A stretch of 64,000 nucleotides of DNA from Steromphala cineraria (taxonomy: Eukaryota; Mollusca; Gastropoda; Trochida; Trochidae). Shown in pieces: positions 56,241 through 64,000 of this stretch. The translations under genes were made by a program, and so were the position numbers. Positions within the stretch are counted from its first letter, which is position 1. Every line of letters starts with the position of its first letter. The stretch lies in NCBI GenBank assembly GCA_916613615.1, contig OU744726.1, positions 57,924,987-57,988,986 of the forward strand. Reading direction: 5' to 3'. The notes beneath the pieces are model-generated. The model was not told where the DNA came from and ran no database searches. It saw only the letters and a program-made list of their open reading frames with translations.

Positions 56241-56439
56241 TTATAATAGTGCCAGTTCATCATGCGAGACACCTTTTATACTGTTTGTGCAAGAATTTCA
56301 CGTGCAGTCACAAAAAATCACGAATTTCGAGAAAAAGCCATCGAAAGCAAGAATTAATTGAAGCCATGTGTTTGGTATATCATACTGACAAAGGGTTTCA
56401 ATATTTACTAAATTACGGTTGTAAAGTTTCTTTTCAAAT

Positions 56440-57075
56440 CGATGCAACTAGACAACAATTGAAGTGTAATGCCGCCTCCTCTGCATGAAAGTTCCAAACA
56501 TGTTCAAGCAGATAAAGACCCGGACCATTGTAGGCCACGGGAGATGTGTCAGGGCCTTGTTCTGAATTACCTGCCTCACAGCTCGTGAGACTATGAGGTC
56601 TCGCATTATCGTCCATGAGTACAGGTCTTGTTGCAAGTGCATAGTTGTCTAAATGGGACACGACAACAGGTTCAAGGACTTCCCGGATGTAGCGATCTCT
56701 GGTCAAGTTACCCAGTATGGTCACAAGATCAAGTTTGCACCCCCACACCATCATTCCCCAGCCATAGGGTTCTTTTTGCATGATGTTTCGTGGTGCATAA
56801 CTTGTTCCTGGACGCCTCCAAACCCTGATCCTGCCATCCACAGAGTACAGAAGGAACCTTGTTTTCGTCTGACCAGTGAACCTAGCTTCTTCCATGATCT
56901 TAAATTCCACCCAAGTCTTTCTCTACACCATGCCAGAAGCAACTGCTTGTGGTTGTCATTGAGATTCGACTTCTTGATTACTCTTCTGGAATTAAAGCCA
57001 GCGGCCTTGAGTTGATTTCTGATAGTTTGGTGACTAAACAGTTGATGTAGAAGCCACTCGAGTTTTAGGGTTGTA
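56440..57075 (-). pseudogene. Decayed Tc1-type transposase 2
   Basis: The minus strand shows SHQTIRNQLKAAGFNSRRVI, LAWCRERLGW, VDGRIRVWRRPGTSYAPRN, GWGMMVWG and MDDNARPHS, all Tc1-type features, spread over two frames. The region around the third acidic residue is mutated (PWPTMVRVFICLNMFG). The two transposase remnants lie head to tail but differ clearly in sequence, so they are separate insertions. Confidence 0.85.
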
Positions 57076-57089
57076 CTGAAAGCGAAAGA

Positions 57090-57160
57090 CAGTCTAAGTA
57101 AACCTAGACTAAATATTATCCGTTTCACTTCTATACTGAGTCTAAAAAGGTTTAGTAGAG
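57090..57160. mobile_element. Fragment of the AGTCTAAGT MITE
   Basis: AGTCTAAGTAAACCTAGACT and then a divergent remainder with TGAGTCTAAAAAGGTTTAGT. It appears to be a truncated or decayed copy of the family at 4421 and 34443. Confidence 0.45.
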
Positions 57161-57479
57161 GTTGTTATTACTAATATCCTTACAAAAAGATGAAAACATC
57201 AAACCTGCTTCATAACAGATTAATGGGTACGTACATCATCAACGGTAAGTGCCCAAATAACGAAACTTTTATTTTCGGGTGTAACCCTTTTTTTACTATG
57301 TATATATGTGTGTGATAAAGAATGCGCAAACAATACATTTACACTTTTTATCTGATTATGCATCTTTTAAATATTTTCGTACCATGGATTTAAAGTTTAT
57401 ATTAAGAAGAAAAGAACTTACTCACCAGATCTATTAATTCATTTCAGATAAAAAATCTACGACTCTTTGCTAGGGTGAC

Positions 57480-60400
57480 ATGGTCCTCAGATACTCTATA
57501 GCTTCCATTCTGACATGGCTGGTAACCTTGGTAACAGACGCGAACATCTATGATTGGTCAGATCTGCAACTTCCGGAAGAACATGTGCCATACTATTTTA
57601 GGAACAACCCTGATGTCAGAAAAAGTTGCGCAGACGACAGGAACTGTCCTTATAAGGTATTGCTGCTTTGTCCCATGGTACATTCGCAAAACTGTTGAAA
57701 TCTATGCACAAAAACAAGGGTGTTTTTTTCTTCCAATATGTACCATATATGTAACTTAAATGCAATGATGTTCTATGTAATGATAACAAACTAACTAATC
57801 ACTGAATAATATTAATAATATTATCTGTTAGTCTTATTTTTCTAAACAGAACACGTGATTGATACTAATAAATTAATTTGTTTCGTAAAAACTTTTTTCT
57901 TATAGACATTCTTGCCAAACAATGGAAATTCGCTTTATACCGTGTTGATTTGCACACATAATATGAATATTTTATGATACAGAATATGTAACCGATGTTG
58001 AAACTTTAGTTCTTTGATCACCATTGACAAAACAGCAAAAGTAATACGATTTAGGAAAACATTTTTTATTCCTTTCCAATCGTGACTTATTAATTATGAA
58101 TGCTTGAGGGGTTATAACAATACAAGCTGATCTGATTTCATCCAAACACTACGCTTTTGTAAAAGATCTTTTCAAATTTTGTTATTTTAAAGGGGCAGTA
58201 ACACGTTTTTAGGGGGAATATAAGGTGATGTCAGGAAAATGAAAATTAATTGAAAATAATCAATTTAAGGGGTTCACACAAAATGGCCGCCAATGGTATT
58301 TTGTGACTTTTCATTCTTTGTCCTTTCAATAGGGATGATTGGCTTGTGCAATGAGATTTTTGACACTGTCAAAATGATACTTTTAACATTAACTTACAAT
58401 TATCAGTGAAAATTTTAAAATATAAAATTATCAAAAAACGTGCTACTGCCCCTTTAAAGGTATAACTTCGTTAACATGTCATCTGTTTACTACATAGAAT
58501 GATACAACTCAAATACAAGTTAAAATGACTCAATTTCTCAGTGTACAAGTTCAAGATATCAAAAGGCCCAAATATATAAATTTCCAAATGGAATTTGAGT
58601 TTACCAAACCAATATATACATTTTTGGCATTTTGATACCGTAAATATATACACGTCTATAATGGTTGCCAGGACAACATCCACGTGCAGCGTTGCTGGGG
58701 TTATGAGGACACGTGTGATATAAACGAGCGTATGGGAATGCCGTACTGTACACCTTATGGCGACAAGAGGTGAGTGAGCTGCATAAAACCTTAAGCGGGA
58801 ATAACATATCCCTAAAAACGTTTGACGGAATGTTAAAACTTATATTGTTACAATTCGCAATTCGATTCGTCCCTTCTTCTTGTATGGCAGACTGTCAGTT
58901 GACCAGCGAGTTGAGAAGTTCTGGCGAGAGGTCGACTTCGGTTACGTTCTTGATAACAAGATGAGCCTCGTCACTTACTGCACTCCTCGTCACCAGGTAG
59001 GTTGATATACCGTACTTGCTCTAACAAGATGAGCCTCGTCACTTACTGCACTCCTCGTCACCAGGTAGGTTGCTATACCGTACTTACTCTAACAAGATGA
59101 ACCTCGTCACGTAATTACTGCACTCCTCGTCAAAGGGTATTTCGCACATCAGAGATATTTACTTCTGAGGTAAAGTTATAAAATAAAATGTAAGAAAAAA
59201 ACAATAATAAAAGATAAAAAGCATCGATTACCGGATTACAATCAAAACCCCAACTCGCTTCTTGTTTTACTGTGAATTCTGTAGACAAATAGGAAATTAA
59301 AGTGAATTGGTACATTTTGGCTCAAAAGCATTCTTAAGATCAGCGCTTTTATAAGGTTTTCTTAACCCTTCAAGTCTCTGTTTTCAGGACGACTCCAGTC
59401 TGCAGTGTGTATCTGGTCTACGGTACTGTCGTGCTACCAATCTCTTCCTCGATCTGCGGACAGCAGATATAAACTCTCACACCAACAGGTTAGTTTTATA
59501 GCGTCTATGGACCTAATTTCTAGCTCATCTATCTTTCATAAATAATATGGAATATGAACTTCATCCAGAGTACTATGATGTAAGAACAAGTTTATTCAAG
59601 TCTCCAGGATAATTAATTTATACAGATAGAAAGGATGTTGACTCTGGGTGATGTCTCGTCACGGTTGGTCATCAATGATTAAAACATATTTTGGAATCAA
59701 AATAATTTTGTTGTGTCAAAACTTATTTCTCCAAAAATTCAATACAGACATATATGTCTTCAGAATGTTTGCCCTCTTAATTAACACCTCAGAAATTTTT
59801 ATAAATTCACGTAAAATATATCAAATTGAACATTTATAATCTCAACACTACCTCTCAAATCGTTCTTTAGATCCATTGCCCCCACAAGCTTCCGGTTTAC
59901 GGAGTGAAGGAAAAGATTAAGGCAGTAAATTAGGAGTTATCAATTATAAGGCCTCCCTTTGTCATAGAACGTTTAAATTGAATTAAAGTTATGGTGTTTC
60001 TTGATTTTAAATTTTGACAACTAATATGCTAAAATTGGGACAAAGCATATAGCCCATGTCAAAGCGAGATTAAACGAACCTGCAAAGCAATTTGCACGGG
60101 ATGCACGTGCGTTGTCACAGCAACTGTGAAATTGACATCAAATTCCACGGACGGATCTGGAATGTCGCTGTTTATACCAACACATGCCCTCATTCATTGC
60201 AGGCCAGAGAACACGAAGTTTATATAATTTGAATGATTTATCCGTAAGTGGTGGCTGAATAAACTTATCGTTATATATTGACGTCTTTGTTTCTTTGCAG
60301 ATACCGTATGGACACGCTGAAGTCTGGAGAAGTTGGAGGTCACTGTGACCTTGACAAGGACGCCTTCAAGTCTCAGATGACCATTAACTATGGATTCCTG

Positions 60401-63400
60401 TCGTCATGGTAACCTCATGACGATTGTAGAATTATATAAAAACTGTTTTAACTATCGAGGTAAAAAGAAGACACAAATTCTACACGCTTTTCAAAGTTCA
60501 AAGTGAACATTTTCATTATATATTATATGCCAATATTCGCCCAATATTTTTAACAAAGATAAAGACAACGTGTCATGGATGTACATTTTTTTCTCAGTTG
60601 CATCGATACAAGTTTAAGAATCGGAACATATTTTTCAAGTTAACTTTGATTATATTTTGGTGTCAGGACTCCAGAACTCCAACATTTCAAGAATACTTCT
60701 TTTCGACCAATCCAGGACGGACATTGTGACGTCATCATCGAGAAACCGACCTATATCATCAAGTTGGACAGTGGTCAGTAGATAAAAAAATATTTAGACA
60801 TTTATACAGCAAACATTTTTTATCTTTATGAAATTCATTTCTTGTGAATCATTTCATTTTAAAATGCCACGTTTTAAAAATTATTGAAATTTCAGTGCAA
60901 TTGACGAAATTCAGTAGTAATGTTTAAAAACATAGACCATTGATAGACACAATTAAATGTTGTCCTTTCAGTTATAGTCAATATGCTGTTTTGATAAAAT
61001 CTTTTCATTTCACAATCATCGATAAAAAAGGGCTAAAATTTAATGCGATCATTTAGATAGACATATTTATAGTGATGTTTAAAGTTATGGTCAAATTATG
61101 CATAAATTTCATGATTTGTCTTGTTAGGCGGAAATATGTATCATCACTTCTGTGATTTCCTGAACTTGTACATAAGTCAACATGTCAACAATAGTTTCTC
61201 CACTGATATCAACATATTGTTCTGGAATCCGGTATGTATTGCACATATGATAAATATAACTATATGTGATATACTCGAAAACATACAGTCTAAGTAATTT
61301 TTAAGTAAATATCAAAATTTGTTTTCGATATCATATATTATACGGAATTCAAATAGCTTTTACCATGTAATGCATACACAATTGTATGCTTTAATGTACA
61401 GAAGCAGGTTGTTTAAGGTTAGAAGCCGGTGAACTTTCTTACGAAAGCTATTCTGTATGTAAAGGTGTTGTAATCTGAATACCTTTGTTGAAATAATACA
61501 TCTTATCATTATCATATAGATTGCTTTTTAATTGCTTTTTTATCATCTTAAAAATAAGAAATATATTTGTTAATACATTTTTATCCCACCGGTATGTAAT
61601 ACCGTGGGATATAGTCATCGCCCTTTCCGTCTGTATGTCCGTCCGTCCGTCCGTCCGTCCGTATATCTTTCTGAAACTTTACATGTGTATTGCCCACCTA
61701 CTGAAGTGGTGCCTTTTGATATTTTCAAATTTTTGAAAATTTTATTTTTTATTATTTCCATGGAAACGGCTCTTATATGGACTCTGTTCATGAAAGGTTT
61801 AGTTTCCGGAGCAGAACTCAAAAACCAGTCCACATATCTTTCTGAAACTTGACATGTGTATTGCCCACCTACTGAAGTGGTGCCTTTTGATATTTTCAAA
61901 TTTCTGAAAATTTTATTTTTTATTATTTCCATGGAAACGGCTCTTATTTGAACTCTGTTCATGAAAGGTTTCATATATATAAAACCGGTCCACATATCTT
62001 TCTTAAACTTTACATGTGTATTGCCCACCTACTGAAGTGGTGCCTTTTGATATTTTCAAATTTTTGAAAATTTTATTTTTTATTATTTCCATGGAAACGG
62101 CTCTTATTTGGACTCTGTTCATGAAAGGTTTCATATATATAAAACCGGTCCACATATCCTTTTTAAACTTTACATGTGTATTGCCCACCTACTGAAGTGG
62201 TGCCTTTTGATATTTTCACATTTCTGAAAATTTTATTTTTTATTATTTCCATGGAAACGGCTCTTATTTGGACTCTGTTCATGAAAGGTTTCGTTTTATA
62301 TATATTAGCTTATATTATATTGAAAAATTTACAATTATCTTTCAAAGGTTTACATCTTACGATCATGTGGAACCGGTGGGATATGTCATCTTCTGATGAC
62401 TCTTGTCTTTATTTGTCAACATTCCACTAGTCTGTTATCCAGACCCTAAAGCAGAAAATTTTTTATGAGGCAAGTCTAGATGCCTCAACTTAACCTGAAA
62501 TTAATTAAAGTTCAGGCTCCTTTTTATTTCTTTAAAAAAAAATCAAAATAGTAAAATCAGTAAAGAATCCCCCTTTTCAGGGACTAAATGTTAGTCTAAC
62601 ATTCCACTATATGCTATAAGAGTTACTAGTTCATCTATGATTATGATTGTCAATTTCACATATGTTGCCATCTCCATCCATCGGTTACATTCCGACAAAA
62701 CATCACTTAATTACTAAAACATATAATATCACAGTTGCAGCCACATGCCCCTGGGTCTTTAAGGGGCAGTAGCACGTTTTTTGATAATTTTATATTTTAA
62801 ATTGTTCATTGATTATTGTTAGTTAATGCTTAATGTATTGTTTTGACGGTTTCAAAAATCTCATTACACAAGCCAATCATCCATTGTCAGAGGACAAAGT
62901 ATGAAGATTCACTTAAAATCCATTGACGGCCATTTTGTGTGAACACCTTTAATTCATTTTGTGTAAGAAAAAGCAATCGCATGGATAAACTTTATGTTAT
63001 TATATATTTGAGTTATTACTGGTCCATTTAGTTTAAATACATTGTCTTTCATTTGGAACTATTAATTTTCCTTTTCCTCACATCACCTTATATTCCCCTT
63101 AAACGTGTTACTGCCCCTTTAAAATACTTTTTACTCTTTCTACACTCTGGTTATGCATGTTTACGCCAATCTATTTCCCTACCTCTAATGAATGAAATGT
63201 ATTCACATATTGATGACAACCAGCTTTTCTTACATGATACTAAAGATAAGATAAGATGATATTTATTGTCCGGAAAAGGGAAATTTGTTTTGTATAGTTA
63301 CAATTCAATTCAATGTGATGACAACTAATTATATAATATTAAAACAATTCTTGTCAAAACATTAAACTTGATATAACTTTTATCGGTGCTGATAATTAGA

Positions 63401-63632
63401 TTTAGAAATGAAGTATTTGACTCTCTAAATATAATATACATTTGCCAAAAACTAACATTTCTTGATGGACATTTCAATAATAAAGAAACATTGTTACTGT
63501 CTCATTAAGTGTGTAATAGTAATCCTGTGTTTGTTTCAGGTTAAATATGACTACCGTGATATGTTCAATCAAACTTGGAGAGCGTTTACTAGAAATCCTA
63601 TAATGGAACTGAGAGAATTGGATGGCAAAAGG
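57480..63632 (+). CDS. EOGT copy 2, first eight coding exons (3' end outside window)
   Basis: Tandem paralogue of the gene at 28617. Coding exons: 57480-57656, 58672-58769, 58891-58996, 59388-59488, 60301-60408, 60667-60773, 61128-61231, 63540-63632. Exons 2, 3, 5, 6, 7 and 8 are exactly as long as in copy 1; exon 1 and exon 4 are one codon longer. Phases join without breaks, giving 298 codons so far. The leader ([15 protein letters not shown]) again looks like a signal peptide. Landmarks: [74 protein letters not shown] and [20 protein letters not shown]. The conserved HGAGLTH core lies beyond the window, so activity cannot be judged, but nothing is broken here. Confidence 0.93.
58187..58457. 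mobile_element. TTAA MITE family A, copy in EOGT copy 2 intron 1
   Basis: TTTTAAAGGGGCAGTAACACG and CGTGCTACTGCCCCTTTAAA ends with TTAA. It is shorter than the other copies because of an internal deletion. Confidence 0.85.
58957..59135 (+). repeat. Short exon-3-end/donor repeat in EOGT copy 2
   Basis: The real exon 3 end (donor at 58996) is followed by one nearly perfect further unit (GTCACCAG|GTAGGTTGCT near 59065) and one decayed unit (CTCGTCAAAGGGTATTTC near 59140). The unit is the same as in copy 1, but there are only about two extra copies. Confidence 0.9.
59489..60300. other. EOGT copy 2 intron 4
   Basis: The intron opens with text alignable to copy 1 intron 4 (CATAAATAATATGGAATATG and AACTTCATCC) and has no tandem copies of the exon 4 end. 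Otherwise AT-rich and unremarkable. Confidence 0.5.
61585..62405. mobile_element. 160-170-bp tandem element with CCCACCGGTAT hairpin
   Basis: It begins with the hairpin CCCACCGGTAT...ATACCGTGGG (61586-61609) and a CCGTCCGTCCGTCCGTCCGT run. Four units follow with TGTATTGCCCACCTACTGAA (61687, 61857, 62016, 62177) and CCATGGAAACGGCTCTTAT. It closes with CCGGTGGGATATGTCATC. The layout matches the other hairpin-ended elements. It lies in EOGT copy 2 intron 7. Confidence 0.8.
62759..63122. mobile_element. TTAA MITE family A, copy in EOGT copy 2 intron 7
   Basis: TTTAAGGGGCAGTAGCACG at the left and GTGTTACTGCCCCTTTAA at the right. The interior is close to the copy at 35585 and in the same orientation. 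Confidence 0.85.
63243..63315 (-). repeat. Possible 3' tail of a retroposon
   Basis: Read on the minus strand: ATTGAATTGAATTG, later CGGACAATAAATATCATCTT and a short ATCTT-type repeat. This looks like the 3' end of a LINE or SINE with a tandem tail. Too short to classify. Confidence 0.3.
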
Positions 63633-64000
63633 GTAAAACTATTTTTTTTTTTATAGTATTCGGAACGTATTATGACTGAACCAAGACAAAACATTACAAG
63701 AAAAGCTTTAAAATATCTGAACATAACAATACTAGATTGTAACGTGGTCGTTAAGGCTTATTTCGATGTCACCATTGTACTTACAGAAACATTACTTTTA
63801 ATTCGCCAGCATGCCCAACATGAAATTAAATCGTGTGGTTTATAAAAAAAGTGGATTCAGCGATAATTGAATGCGAAATAATGCTCTTATCTAGAACAAA
63901 TGCAGACTCTTATTCCTTAAGATGTTTTGATAGAGTCTGTTAATATCTATCAGCGTCTTGAATAGAAAATTATATTTTTCTTTTAATATGACATTTAAAG

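Noticed and set aside
61615..62188. Open frames with repeated [24 protein letters not shown] peptides
   Set aside because: They come from the 160-170-bp tandem element in the intron; the periodicity is that of the repeat.

Overview
The window is animal nuclear DNA. It is AT-rich, crowded with introns and repeats, and all recognisable genes are multi-exon with GT-AG introns. I infer a bivalve mollusc. The two gene families are metazoan, and several repeat styles look like those known from bivalves: elements with a core of ~150-170 bp tandem units next to GGACGGAC runs and a short terminal hairpin (reminiscent of pearl/HINE elements), AAGGTCAAGGTCA-rich repeats and AAGGGAGATAACT motifs. The species cannot be named from the sequence alone.

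Layout. (1) 1-13.8 kb, minus strand: a nuclear receptor of the NR2C group (TR2/TR4). Eleven coding exons run from the start codon at 13802 to the middle of the ligand-binding domain at 1185; the rest lies beyond base 1. Its introns hold 20-, 36-, 64- and 155-bp tandem arrays and several MITE-like elements. (2) 13.8-28.6 kb: 5' flank and intergenic DNA, with a probable NR2C promoter near 17.5-18.3 kb, a long AGT/AGC trinucleotide tract, a decayed Tc1-type transposase, and a 261-bp near-perfect inverted repeat whose loop carries a tRNA-Ser-like sequence. (3) 28.6-48.7 kb, plus strand: a complete EOGT gene (EGF-domain-specific O-GlcNAc transferase, GT61 family), 16 coding exons, 524 residues, ending in an ER-retrieval-like KEEL. 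(4) 48.8-57.4 kb: foldback repeats, one TTAA MITE and two decayed Tc1-type elements. (5) 57.5 kb to the end, plus strand: the first eight coding exons of a second EOGT copy with matching exon boundaries, so a tandem gene duplication that runs off the window.

Most unusual observation: in the first EOGT copy two large intronic minisatellites are tandem copies of an exon's own 3' end plus its 5' splice site. Exon 3 has a 68-bp unit in about 36 copies, and exon 12 a 53-bp unit in about 24 copies. Exon 4 shows a short degenerate version. Most units keep a GT donor, and both large arrays have a higher-order period (816 = 12x68 bp and 424 = 8x53 bp). Reading past the true donor meets a stop at once or within about nine codons, so only the first donor of each array can give full-length protein. 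The second EOGT copy has only about two extra exon-3 units, so it looks like an unexpanded version.

A second point of interest is a 45-nt in-frame exon of NR2C inside the C-terminal extension of the DNA-binding domain. Skipping it restores the canonical family sequence, so it is a likely cassette exon. Exon boundaries, phases and protein assignments were worked out by eye from the sequence; family names rest on recognised motifs, not on a database search.
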